Shown here piece after piece: positions 17,950 to 26,500 of a DNA stretch of 64,000 nucleotides. How positions within the stretch are numbered: position 1 is the first letter of the stretch; every line of letters begins with the position of its first letter. The stretch is from Devosia riboflavina (GTDB lineage: Bacteria; Pseudomonadota; Alphaproteobacteria; Rhizobiales; Devosiaceae), in assembly GCF_000743575.1 (NCBI RefSeq), contig NZ_JQGC01000022.1, positions 1 to 64,000 of the forward strand, written 5' to 3'. The notes below the pieces were generated by a model. The model had not been told where the DNA came from. It made no database searches and saw only the letters and a program-made list of their open reading frames with translations. The translations under genes and the position numbers were made by a program.

Positions 17950-18836
17950 TGACCACGACCAACACTTCCGCGACCGCGCCCACCCTGGCTCCCGCCGACC
18001 TGAAACCCGCCCAGCGCACTTGGCGCGCCTTCCGGCGCAACCCGCTCGGCATGGGCTCGGCCGCCGTCATTCTGCTCATGGTGGTCATTGCCATCATTGC
18101 CCCGCTCCTCGCCGAATTCCCCAGCGGCTATGGCATCGAAATCCTAATGCCGCCCTCCGCCGCCCATCCCTTCGGCACCGACGATCTCGGGCGTGACGTC
18201 TTGGCCCAGGTCATCTGGGGCACCCGCATCAGCATGATCATCGGCTTTGCCTCGTCCTTCCTCGCCATCCTCATCGGCGTGGCACTCGGCATTCTCGCCG
18301 CCTATGCCAAAAGGCTCGACGCACCGATCTCCATGCTGGTCGACGTGTCCCTGGCCCTGCCGGTATTGCCGCTGATGATCCTCGTGGCAGCCCTCGTCGG
18401 CCCCTCGGTGACCACGCTGGTCGTCGTCATTGCGCTCTTTTCCTGGCCCGAAGTGACCCGCATCGTCCGCTCGCAGGCGCTGTCGGTCACGCGTCTCCCC
18501 TATGTCGATGCCGCGCGCACGATTGGCGGCTCGCATTTCTGGATCATGACCCGCCACCTGCTGCCGGCCGTGGCCCCGATCATCGTGGTGTCGGTCGTGC
18601 TCACCGCTTCGCGCGCCGTAATGTCGGAAGCGGGCCTCTCCTTCCTCGGCCTCGGCGATCCGGAGAGCTGGTCCTGGGGCAAGATTCTCTTCAATGCCCA
18701 GCGTTCCGGCGCGCTCACCGTTGCCTGGTGGTGCACGCTCTTCCCCTCGCTGGCCATCCTGCTTCTGGTCGTCTCTTCGACCCTGATGTCGATTGCCTAT
18801 AACGACGCCCGCAATCCAAAAACCCGGGAGAATTGA
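17949..18836 (+). CDS. ABC transporter permease (DppC-like)
   Basis: 295 residues. A cytoplasmic N-terminal tail precedes six membrane segments. HPFGTDDLGRDVLAQVIWGTRISM and the coupling-loop sequence DAARTIGGSHFWIMTRHLLP are DppC/OppC signatures; AGLSFLGLGDPESWSWGKIL closes the family pattern. It is the fifth component of this importer and is followed after three bases by the M24 gene, so the hydrolase is co-transcribed with the transporter. Confidence 0.92.
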   Translation: MTTTNTSATAPTLAPADLKPAQRTWRAFRRNPLGMGSAAVILLMVVIAIIAPLLAEFPSGYGIEILMPPSAAHPFGTDDLGRDVLAQVIWGTRISMIIGFASSFLAILIGVALGILAAYAKRLDAPISMLVDVSLALPVLPLMILVAALVGPSVTTLVVVIALFSWPEVTRIVRSQALSVTRLPYVDAARTIGGSHFWIMTRHLLPAVAPIIVVSVVLTASRAVMSEAGLSFLGLGDPESWSWGKILFNAQRSGALTVAWWCTLFPSLAILLLVVSSTLMSIAYNDARNPKTREN

Positions 18837-18839
18837 GCC

Positions 18840-20003
18840 GTGAAGCAACGTCTTTCGCGCGATACCTATGCGCGCATCCAGGATGGGCTGCGCGCCCGCA
18901 TGGCGGCGCAGGGGTTCGATGGTCTCCTCGTCGACGACCATCACCACGTCGCCTATCTCAGCGGCTTCTTTCATTTTCCCAATGAACGCCCGGCCGCGAT
19001 CTGGCTGACGGCCAGGGACTGCATCCTGCTCGTGCCGGCGCTCGAAGCCGACCACGCCGAAAAGCAGAACACCGCCGCCGAGTTCGTCGTCTATCCCGAA
19101 TATCCCGGCATCGAGGACGCCTTCTCGGTCCTGCTATCAAAACTGAACCCGACCGGCCGCATCGCCTATTCGCCGACGACGCCCGTCGGCCGGGTCAGAA
19201 AGTTCGAGCAGTTTGCACCCAATGCCACCTGGGTCATGTCTGAAATCGTCGAGGACGCGCGGCTCATCAAATTCCCGGAAGAGATCGCCCTTCACCGCGA
19301 AGCGGCCCGCATTTCCGATGCCATGGTGGATGCCGGCCTTCGCCTGATTTGCGATGCCCTGGCGGAAGGCGCGCCACTTCCCTCGGAGGCCGAACTTGCA
19401 CGCCATGTCACCAGTTTCGGCACCAAGACCATGTATGCCGAGCACGAAGATGTCGTTGTCGGCCAGATGCTGGCCGGCGGTCTCGTCTATACCGGCAAGA
19501 ACGCCGCCCTGCCCCATGGCCTGCCCTCGGCCGAACGCGTCAAGCCCGGCGAAACCTTCATTCTCTCGCTCGGCTGCGCCGTCGGCGGTCGCTTTGCGGA
19601 GAGCGAGCGCACTTTCGTCATGGGCGAACCCACAGCCGAACAGCGCCGCTATTTCGAAGTCGCCACCCGTGCCCAGGCCATCGGCACCGATGCGCTGATC
19701 GCCGGCCGCCCCTGCTCGGAAGCCAATCGCATCTGCCTCGATGTCATCCGCGAGGCCGGCATGGCGCAATATCTGCGCCACCGCCAGGGCCATGGCATCG
19801 GCATTTGGCTGCACGAGCCGCCGTGGATCGCCGATGGCGATGACAGCCCGCTACAGCCGGGCATGATCGTCTCGTCGGAACCGGGCCTCTATATCCCCGG
19901 CCACGGCGGCTATCGCATTTCCGACACGGTGCTGATCGCCGAGACTGGCCCGGAGCGGCTGACCAGCCATCCGCGCACCATCGACGAATGCATCATCGGC
20001 TGA
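18840..20003 (+). CDS. M24-fold hydrolase of creatinase type
   Basis: 387 residues: creatinase N-terminal domain (about 10-140) and pita-bread C-terminal domain (about 150-380). Metallopeptidase members need five metal ligands (Asp, Asp, His, Glu, Glu). Here the first Asp is Ser243 (ILSLG), the second position is Glu254, and the last Glu is Ser361 (YRISD). Against the Pseudomonas creatinase, His226 (LPHG), Glu256 (SERT) and Glu347 (SSEPG) match catalytic His232, Glu262 and Glu358 in my recalled alignment. A metal-free amidinohydrolase-like or related amide-hydrolase role is therefore more likely than Xaa-Pro peptidase. GTG start at 18840, three bases after the permease stop. Confidence 0.78.
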   Translation: MKQRLSRDTYARIQDGLRARMAAQGFDGLLVDDHHHVAYLSGFFHFPNERPAAIWLTARDCILLVPALEADHAEKQNTAAEFVVYPEYPGIEDAFSVLLSKLNPTGRIAYSPTTPVGRVRKFEQFAPNATWVMSEIVEDARLIKFPEEIALHREAARISDAMVDAGLRLICDALAEGAPLPSEAELARHVTSFGTKTMYAEHEDVVVGQMLAGGLVYTGKNAALPHGLPSAERVKPGETFILSLGCAVGGRFAESERTFVMGEPTAEQRRYFEVATRAQAIGTDALIAGRPCSEANRICLDVIREAGMAQYLRHRQGHGIGIWLHEPPWIADGDDSPLQPGMIVSSEPGLYIPGHGGYRISDTVLIAETGPERLTSHPRTIDECIIG

Positions 20004-20035
20004 TCGCTGGATTTTACGACTAAGAGGAGACTGGA

Positions 20036-20884
20036 ATGGACGTCACCATCAATGGCGCACGCCTGAACATCGAAGTGCTGGGCGGCGACGACAAGAACAA
20101 GCCGGTGATGATCGTTCACCACGGCGCCCCCGGCCTTGGCAGCCATGCCGAGCCCAAGGGCTCCTTCGGTCCGTTCTCCGACGAGTATCGCGTCGTGGTC
20201 TTCGACGCCCGTGGCAGCGGCGCTTCGGAAGACAAGGCGCCCTTCACCCACGAGCAATGGGCCGCCGACGTCGATGCCATTCGCGAATGGATCGGGGCCG
20301 AAAAGATCATCATGGCCGGCGGGTCCTATGGCGGTTTCATCTCGATGGAATATGCCATCCGCTATCCCGACCGCGTCCTCGCCATGGTGCTGCGCGACAC
20401 TTCCGCCGACAATGCACACCGCGAACTCTCGCGCGCCAACGCCCTTGCCTCGCCACGCATCGAAGTCGATCTTGACCTCTTCAACCGCATCATGGCCGGC
20501 ACGACCCGCGACAACGAGGACCTCAAGGCTGCCTGGGCGCATATCCTGCCGCTCTACGACCATGACCTCGACATGGACAAGGTGCATGCGCGCGTCGCCA
20601 ACACGCCCTATCACTATGCGACGCACAATTTTGCCTTCGCCGTGAACCAGGAAAACTACGACCTCAAGCCGCATCTGCCCGGGATCAAGGTCCCGACCCT
20701 GATCACCGTCGGCCGCCACGACTGGATCACCCCCGTCGCCGCTTCCGAAACCATCCACCGCCTGATCCCGGGTTCGGAACTGGTCATCTTCGAAAACTCG
20801 GGCCACGCCCCGCAGGTCGAGGAAGCCCCGAAATTCCAGCAGACGGTCCGCGACTTCCTTCGCCGCGCCCTCGGCAAGGCCTGA
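20036..20884 (+). CDS. Alpha/beta hydrolase (proline iminopeptidase-like)
   Basis: 282 residues. The oxyanion segment HHGAPGLGSHA, nucleophile elbow GGSYGG, acid residue in VGRHDWITP and catalytic His in NSGHAPQVEE give a complete Ser-Asp-His triad. DARGSGASE resembles the S33 prolyl iminopeptidase group, whose members release N-terminal proline or hydrolyse esters and lactones. AAGAGGAGA lies just before the start. Last gene of the importer operon, 32 bases after the M24 gene, probably acting on the imported compound or a product of it. Confidence 0.85.
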   Translation: MDVTINGARLNIEVLGGDDKNKPVMIVHHGAPGLGSHAEPKGSFGPFSDEYRVVVFDARGSGASEDKAPFTHEQWAADVDAIREWIGAEKIIMAGGSYGGFISMEYAIRYPDRVLAMVLRDTSADNAHRELSRANALASPRIEVDLDLFNRIMAGTTRDNEDLKAAWAHILPLYDHDLDMDKVHARVANTPYHYATHNFAFAVNQENYDLKPHLPGIKVPTLITVGRHDWITPVAASETIHRLIPGSELVIFENSGHAPQVEEAPKFQQTVRDFLRRALGKA

Positions 20885-20897
20885 CAGGCCAAACGCA

Positions 20898-20923
20898 AGA
20901 CCGGCGCAAACATGCGCCGGTCT
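20898..20923. terminator. Candidate terminator hairpin between convergent genes
   Basis: A perfect 11-base-pair stem (20898-20908 with 20913-20923) with loop AACA-type, between the alpha/beta hydrolase gene and the convergent ATPase gene. It lacks a T run on either strand, so termination is likely but not certain. Confidence 0.55.
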
Positions 20924-20946
20924 CGGAGAAAGAATGACGGCCCAGC

Positions 20947-21876
20947 CTAGATCGGGTCGAACTTGCGCACGAAATGGCCCGGCTGCACTTCCATGACTTC
21001 CGGCGAAGCCTTTCGCGCCAGCGCCCGCACCGCCTGAGCTTCGCTCGCGAACGATTTTGCACCCGTGCCATCGAGCTTAATTGCTGGGTCCGGCACGGCC
21101 GAGAGCAGCAGCTTGGTATAGGGGTGCTGCGGATTGGAAATCACCAGGTTCGGCGTCCCCCATTCCACCACCTGCCCCGCATACATGATGGCGATGTCAT
21201 CGGCGATGAACTGCGCCGTCGCAATGTCATGGGTGATGTAGAGGAAGGTGATCGAGCGCGTCTCCTTCATCCGCCGCATCAGGTCGAGCACGGAACGGCG
21301 GATCGACACGTCGAGCATCGAAGTCGGCTCGTCGGCAATGATCAGCTCGGCGCCAACAGCCAAGGCCCGTGCGAGATTGACGCGCTGGCGCTGGCCGCCC
21401 GAAAGCTCGTGCGGATATTTTTCCAGCGTCACCGCGGGGTCCAGTTCCACATCGGAGCACACCTCTTGCACGGCACTATCGAGGGCCTCGCCCCGCAGCT
21501 TCCTGTGCAACATCAGCGGCCGTTCGAGATGGTGCCGGATCGTGTGCGCTGGATTGAGCGCCGAGAACGGGTCCTGAAACACCATCTGCACGCTGCGCAG
21601 ATAATCGAGTTTTTCGGCGTGCGAGCGCATCCCGGCAATATCCCGCCCCTTGAAGGCAATCGTGCCCGAGGAGAGCTGGAAGAGCCGCGCCACCGCCCGA
21701 CCGAGCGTCGACTTGCCCGAGCCGCTTTCCCCAACCACGGCCAGCGCCTTGCCCGGCCGGATCGAGAGCGAGATATTGTTGAGCGCCACCACTTCATGGG
21801 CCGCGCCCAGCATGGGCTTCATGTGGAAGATCTTGGTCGCGCCTTCGATCCGAAGCAGTTCTGAAACCTGCTGCAT
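20947..21876 (-). CDS. Oligopeptide-type ABC transporter ATPase (DppF-like)
   Basis: 309 residues with Walker [11 protein letters not shown]-loop VFQDPFSALNPAHTIRHHLERPL, signature LSGGQRQRVNLARAL and Walker B LIIADEPTSMLD. It is a close paralogue of the ATPase at 46231 (both have NPxHTIRxHLERPL and ADEPTSMLDVS). Last gene of the minus-strand importer operon, four bases after the previous ATPase gene. Confidence 0.92.
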   Translation of the reverse strand: MQQVSELLRIEGATKIFHMKPMLGAAHEVVALNNISLSIRPGKALAVVGESGSGKSTLGRAVARLFQLSSGTIAFKGRDIAGMRSHAEKLDYLRSVQMVFQDPFSALNPAHTIRHHLERPLMLHRKLRGEALDSAVQEVCSDVELDPAVTLEKYPHELSGGQRQRVNLARALAVGAELIIADEPTSMLDVSIRRSVLDLMRRMKETRSITFLYITHDIATAQFIADDIAIMYAGQVVEWGTPNLVISNPQHPYTKLLLSAVPDPAIKLDGTGAKSFASEAQAVRALARKASPEVMEVQPGHFVRKFDPI

Positions 21877-21880
21877 GGCC

Positions 21881-22675
21881 TCAACCCCTCGTCAGCAGCG
21901 GCATGGAGGACCAGAGCCGCCTGGTATAGTCATGTTGCGGATTGGCGATCAGTTCGGCCGAAGGCGCCACTTCCACCAGCTTTCCCTCAAGCATGATGGC
22001 GATGCGATCGGCGAACTGCCCCATCAGCGCCAGATCGTGGGTGATGAAAAGGATCGAGAACCCAAACTTGCGTTTCAGTTCGACGATTTCCTGCAGGATT
22101 TCGCGCTGCACCACCACGTCGAGCGCCGTCGTCGGCTCGTCCATGATGATCAGTTTCGGCTCCAGCGCCAATGCGATAGCCAGAACTACGCGCTGCCGCA
22201 TGCCGCCCGAAAGCTGGTGCGGATAATCGTCGAGCCGACTCTGCGGAATGCCGATCAGCGCCAGCAATTCGCTGGCTCGGGCCCGCGCCTCCGCGGTCGA
22301 CACGCCGGTATGACGCACGATGACGTCGCGGAACTGTTCGAAGATCGTCAGCACCGGGTTGAGCGAATTCATGGCGCTCTGGAACACCATCGAAACGCTC
22401 GACCAGCGCCACTTTCTCAAGCGCTCCGGCGTCATGGCCAACACATCCTCGCCATCGAGTGTGATGAAGCCTTCGGAGATGATGGCCGGCGGTCGGTGCA
22501 AGCGCATCAGCGCCAGAGCAATGGTGCTCTTGCCCGAACCTGACTCTCCCGCCAGCCCCAGCACTTCGCCGCGGCCGATGGAAAAGTCGACGCCTTTAAC
22601 GGCAGTGAAGAGTCCCTTGGCGGTTAAGAAGTCGACCTTCAGCCCGCGTACATCAAGCAATGGTTTGTCGGTCAT
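21881..22675 (-). CDS. Oligopeptide-type ABC transporter ATPase (DppD-like)
   Basis: 264 residues with Walker [11 protein letters not shown]-loop VFQSAMNSLNPVLTI, signature LSGGMRQRVVLA and Walker [17 protein letters not shown]. It is a paralogue of the ATPase at 45416, sharing the unusual VFQSAMNSLNPVLTI stretch. It lacks the long cysteine-bearing C-terminal tail of classical DppD. ATG at 22675 overlaps the permease stop (ATGA). Confidence 0.92.
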   Translation of the reverse strand: MTDKPLLDVRGLKVDFLTAKGLFTAVKGVDFSIGRGEVLGLAGESGSGKSTIALALMRLHRPPAIISEGFITLDGEDVLAMTPERLRKWRWSSVSMVFQSAMNSLNPVLTIFEQFRDVIVRHTGVSTAEARARASELLALIGIPQSRLDDYPHQLSGGMRQRVVLAIALALEPKLIIMDEPTTALDVVVQREILQEIVELKRKFGFSILFITHDLALMGQFADRIAIMLEGKLVEVAPSAELIANPQHDYTRRLWSSMPLLTRG

Positions 22676-23580
22676 GGCTTGACCTCCGCGAGGCGCTGCT
22701 GGTCGATTTTCTTCTGTGCCTTGATGGCCGCGGCCACCGTGCCAAGGGTCCGCAATCGCGGATTGGATATCTCGTCGACACCGAAATTGAGCAGCGACAG
22801 CCCGACACCGATCCCCGCGACGGCCACAGCCGGCACCAGCACTTCCCACCAGGCCCCCACGCTGATCGCCGAGGCATTTTGCGCATGGTAGAGCATCGTG
22901 CCCCAGGAAACCGACATGGGATTGCCGAGGCCCAGGAATTCGAGCGTCGCTTGGGTGATGATCGTATAGGTCACCGAGCCGATGAAATTGAAGCCGATGA
23001 TCGAGAGCAGGTTGGGCAGCAGCTCGACAAAGATCATCCGCGTCGGCCGCTCCCCAATGAGTTCAGAGGCAAGAATATATTCGCGATTGCGCAGGGTCAG
23101 AGTTTGCGAGCGCGTAACGCGCGCGCCCCAGGCCCAGGAGGTCATGCCGATGATGATGGCGATGACAGCCGGATTGGTCTGCCCCATGAAGGCGGCAATA
23201 ACCAGCAGCAACGGCAATTGCGGAATGACCAGCACCACATTGGTGAAGAACGAGATGATCTCGTCGATCCAGCCACCGAAATAGCCGGCAGCAATGCCGA
23301 GCACTGTGCCTATCAAGACGATGATGATCCCAGCGAAAAAGCCCACGGCGAGCGAAGTCCGCGTGCCATAGATCAACTGCGCAAAAACATCGCGCCCCAT
23401 GCGTGTGGTACCGAGCAATTCATCCGGATTGGGCGGCTGATGCGGCCGACCAACGCGCTGCATCGGATCGAGATTGAGCAGCATGGGCCCGAAGACGGCC
23501 ACGGCGACATAGAGCAGCACAATGATGAGGCCGATCAGGGCCTTCTTGTTGCGCAGGAAAACTTTGAGTGTCTCGAACAT
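22672..23580 (-). CDS. ABC transporter permease (DppC-like)
   Basis: 302 residues, six predicted membrane segments. DELLGTTRMGRDVFAQLIYGTRTSLAVG-type sequence (LGTTRMGRDVFAQLIYGTR) and the GNPMSVSWGTMLYHAQNASA end motif belong to the DppC family. It aligns over its whole length with the permease at 44532 (shared RVGRPHQ, VSWGxMLYxAQNASA). It overlaps the ATPase gene and follows the other permease by five bases. Confidence 0.92.
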   Translation of the reverse strand: MFETLKVFLRNKKALIGLIIVLLYVAVAVFGPMLLNLDPMQRVGRPHQPPNPDELLGTTRMGRDVFAQLIYGTRTSLAVGFFAGIIIVLIGTVLGIAAGYFGGWIDEIISFFTNVVLVIPQLPLLLVIAAFMGQTNPAVIAIIIGMTSWAWGARVTRSQTLTLRNREYILASELIGERPTRMIFVELLPNLLSIIGFNFIGSVTYTIITQATLEFLGLGNPMSVSWGTMLYHAQNASAISVGAWWEVLVPAVAVAGIGVGLSLLNFGVDEISNPRLRTLGTVAAAIKAQKKIDQQRLAEVKP

Positions 23581-23585
23581 GGGTC

Positions 23586-24563
23586 TCAGGCCTTCCGCAG
23601 GCGTGGATCGAGGAAGACGTAGAGAAGATCGACCGCCAGGTTTGCGAGCAGGGTCGCAAAGGTCATGATCAGCAACTGCCCCTGGATCAGGGGATAATCG
23701 CGCGTGACGATGCCGATATAGAGCGTCTGGCCGAGGCCGGGATAATTGAACACCACCTCCGTCACCAGCGAGCCGCCGAGAATGGCGCCCAGCGTCAGGC
23801 CGAGCGAGGTCACCGAAGGCAGCAGCGCATTGCGAGCCGCATAGTTGAGCTGCACGCGCCGATCCGACAGACCCTTGGCGAGCCCCATGGTCACGTGGTC
23901 CTCGCCCAATTGGCCGATCATGTTGTTGCGCATGGTGACGAGATAGCCGCCGACGAAGACCACCATCAGCGAGCAGATGGGCATCAGCCCATGCAGCGCC
24001 ACGCTGCCGAAAAACTCCCAGCTCCAGGCGGGGTCAAGCGCAGGCGCAAAGGCATAACCGGTAGGCAGCCATTTCAGCGCCACGCCGAAAATGAAGAGTG
24101 CGGTCAGGGCAATCACCACGGCCGGGGTCGCCTGCAGGGCCAGCGAGACCGGCGTCACCACCGCATCGAGCATGCCCCCGCGGCGCCAGGCGGCAAAGGT
24201 GCCGATGACCGAGCCGACACAGAAAGCCAGCAGCGTCGCCGTCCCCGCCAGCAGCAGCGTCCAGGGCAGCGCATAGGCCAGGACCTGGTTCACCTTCTGC
24301 GGATAGAAGCGAATGGAATAGCCGAGATCACCAGTAAAGACCGACTTCATATAGTCGAGAAACTGCAGGTGCAGCGGCCCCGAGGCAAAGCCAAATGTCG
24401 CGACCAGCGCGTCGCGCGCTTCCGGCGTCAGAGTGCTGTTCTGCTGGGCGAACATGACGTCGATGGGATTGCCGGGCATCAGCCGCGGCAGGGCGAAATT
24501 GATCGTGGCGGCCACGAGGAAGGCCACAAGATAGAAGGCTATCCGGCGGATAACGAAATTCAT
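23586..24563 (-). CDS. ABC transporter permease (DppB-like)
   Basis: 325 residues with six membrane segments. FALPRLMPGNPIDVMFAQ near the N-terminus and VVFNYPGLGQTLYIGIVTRDYPLIQG near the C-terminus (cited as VFNYPGLGQTLY) are family hallmarks. The ATG at 24563 has TTGGAGAG seven bases upstream, better than the in-frame TTG at 24575. Paralogue of the permease at 43551. Confidence 0.92.
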   Translation of the reverse strand: MNFVIRRIAFYLVAFLVAATINFALPRLMPGNPIDVMFAQQNSTLTPEARDALVATFGFASGPLHLQFLDYMKSVFTGDLGYSIRFYPQKVNQVLAYALPWTLLLAGTATLLAFCVGSVIGTFAAWRRGGMLDAVVTPVSLALQATPAVVIALTALFIFGVALKWLPTGYAFAPALDPAWSWEFFGSVALHGLMPICSLMVVFVGGYLVTMRNNMIGQLGEDHVTMGLAKGLSDRRVQLNYAARNALLPSVTSLGLTLGAILGGSLVTEVVFNYPGLGQTLYIGIVTRDYPLIQGQLLIMTFATLLANLAVDLLYVFLDPRLRKA

Positions 24564-24583
24564 CGCACTCTCCAAAAGAGCAA

Positions 24584-24609
24584 GACGGCGCAGCCGAAGC
24601 CGCGCCGCC
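24584..24609 (-). terminator. Intercistronic hairpin after the binding-protein gene
   Basis: An 11-base-pair stem (two G-U pairs on the minus-strand RNA) with a four-base loop, followed by TCTTGCTCTTTT. It lies between the binding-protein and permease genes, where such hairpins usually cause partial termination or protect the abundant binding-protein mRNA. Confidence 0.6.
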
Positions 24610-24622
24610 TTTCTTCAAGGGA

Positions 24623-26278
24623 TTACTTGACTGGGGAGAGTGCCAGCAGATGCAGCAGGCGTTCCGGCACGCCGGCATAGACCACCGGACGAGCGACCGG
24701 ATTGTCGGCATTGAAGAAGCCGGTGAAGCGGGTCGTGTTGTATTCGTACCAGAGCGGGTTGTTGAAGACGTTGATCAGCGGCATGTCGGCTGCGATCAGG
24801 GCCAGAACCTTCTTCATGGCTTCGCTCTGCTCGGCCGCATCGGTTGTGGCGTTGAAGGCATCGAGCGCCGCGTCGAGTTCGGGATTGGCATAGCGCGAAG
24901 ACGCGAAGCGGTTCTGCCCGACATTGCGCGAATGCAGCGAAGAGTCGAGGAAGAAGTGCGGGCTGACGCCGGTGGCAACGGCGTTGAGCGCGGCTTCGTA
25001 CTTGCCCGAGATCAGCGCATCGGTCCAGGCCGGACTTTCCGGCGTTGCCATCGAGGCATTGATGCCCACTTCGGCAAGGCCTTCGATGGCGAGCTGCACC
25101 GTGTTCACCCAGTCAGTCCAGCCATTGGGCACGATGATTTCAAAGGCAATCGGCAGGCCGCTAGGGGTTTCCAGGAAGCCATCGCCATCCTTGTCGGCAT
25201 AGCCGGCATCGGCCAGCAGCGTCTTGGCAGCTTCGATATCGAAGCGGGCGAAGTGCCCGAATTCGGCTTCCGCCTCGACATTGTTCCACACGTCATAAGC
25301 CTGGCCGAGGCCCGAGGCATATTCGTTGGCAGTCGGATAGCCATAGCCGGCAATATCAACCATGGCCTGGCGGTCCATGGCCATCGAGAAGGCGCGGCGG
25401 AAGTCGACATCGCTGAAGGCTTCCTTGAGGCCCGCGTCTTCGCTTTCCATGTTGAGCGAGAAATAGACCGGCGAGCCGGCCGGGAACCAGTAGCCGCGGT
25501 GATCCGGATCGCCGGCGAGATAGGTGCGTTCGATATCGGGCAGGAAGGAGCCGAACCAGTCGAGCTCGCCATTGGCGGCCATGGTCAGCACCTGGTCATT
25601 GTTCGATACCTGCGGCATGCGCATGCAGTCGACTTCCAGTTCTGCATTGTCCCAATAATTGGGGTTGCGGCACTGGATATATTCCTGCGGCGTGAAGCGG
25701 CGGATTTCCGTCAGCGGACCCGAACCGACCGGAGCGGGATTGGTGAAGGTGACAGGGTCGGCCACGTCGGCCCAGACATGCTCGGGCACCACATAGGTCT
25801 GCACGATCTGGTAGATGAGGCCCGCATCTACCTGCTTGAACTTGAAGGTGACGGTCTTGTCGTCACTGGCTTCGACGCTTTCGAGCTTGGGCCAGACGGC
25901 GCGCAGGTCGAGAGCGGGGAATTCCTTGATCATGTTGAAGGTGAAGGCGACATCCTTGGCCGTCAGCGGCTCGCCGTCCGACCACTTTGCGCCATCGCGC
26001 ATGGTGAAGGTCAGCGAGAGCTGATCTTCGGAATAGGCATAGTCCGTCGCAAGGCGATAGTTCGCTTCGCCGCCCTTGATGGCGTTGAACACGACCAGCG
26101 GCTCATACATGAAGTCCAGCACCGTCGGCAGAACCGTGGTGGCATTCATCGGGTTGTAGTTTTCAACCCAGGCGGTCAACTGCTGCGGCACTGCCGTCAG
26201 AATGGCTTCCTGCGCATGGGCGACAGGCAGGCCAACAGTGCCCGCCAATAGCACGAGCGTCGTCTTCTTCAGAGACAT
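24623..26278 (-). CDS. ABC transporter substrate-binding protein, SBP_bac_5 family
   Basis: 551 residues with a Sec signal peptide (MSLKKTTLVLLAG... cleaved after AHA). The mature protein carries RFTPQEYIQCRNPNYWD, DIAGYGYP and a calcium-loop-like DKDGDGFLE. It is a long-range paralogue of the protein at 41666 (RFTPQxYxQCRNPNYWD, VDIAGYGYP and PNGWTDW are shared). The ATG at 26278 is preceded by GGGAGGAG on the minus strand; longer frames are rejected. First gene of the operon running to 20947. The ligand is not evident; oligosaccharides and peptides are both carried by this family. Confidence 0.9.
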   Translation of the reverse strand: MSLKKTTLVLLAGTVGLPVAHAQEAILTAVPQQLTAWVENYNPMNATTVLPTVLDFMYEPLVVFNAIKGGEANYRLATDYAYSEDQLSLTFTMRDGAKWSDGEPLTAKDVAFTFNMIKEFPALDLRAVWPKLESVEASDDKTVTFKFKQVDAGLIYQIVQTYVVPEHVWADVADPVTFTNPAPVGSGPLTEIRRFTPQEYIQCRNPNYWDNAELEVDCMRMPQVSNNDQVLTMAANGELDWFGSFLPDIERTYLAGDPDHRGYWFPAGSPVYFSLNMESEDAGLKEAFSDVDFRRAFSMAMDRQAMVDIAGYGYPTANEYASGLGQAYDVWNNVEAEAEFGHFARFDIEAAKTLLADAGYADKDGDGFLETPSGLPIAFEIIVPNGWTDWVNTVQLAIEGLAEVGINASMATPESPAWTDALISGKYEAALNAVATGVSPHFFLDSSLHSRNVGQNRFASSRYANPELDAALDAFNATTDAAEQSEAMKKVLALIAADMPLINVFNNPLWYEYNTTRFTGFFNADNPVARPVVYAGVPERLLHLLALSPVK

Positions 26279-26500
26279 ATGAACTCCTCCCAAAATGATC
26301 CTCCGCATCCAGCGTCGAGGCCGGATCCATCGCATGAGTTGCGATTGGTATCTAATTGGCACTAGAGTGGTGATGGAGTCACCGCGTCAAAATCGTCAAA
26401 TTCGCCGGAAAAATCGGCAAAACACCCAGCGCGGCGGCGGGAGTCTGGTTTGAAGTGGTCTCATCGGGGAGGTGAGGCCGCGGAGCCGGGAGGAGAAGAC
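26279..26500. other. Divergent intergenic region
   Basis: A 222-base gap between the binding-protein gene (minus) and the hybrid kinase gene (plus) that must hold both promoters. A more AT-rich patch near 26335-26365 is visible. I could not assign a convincing -35/-10 pair or operator. Confidence 0.4.
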
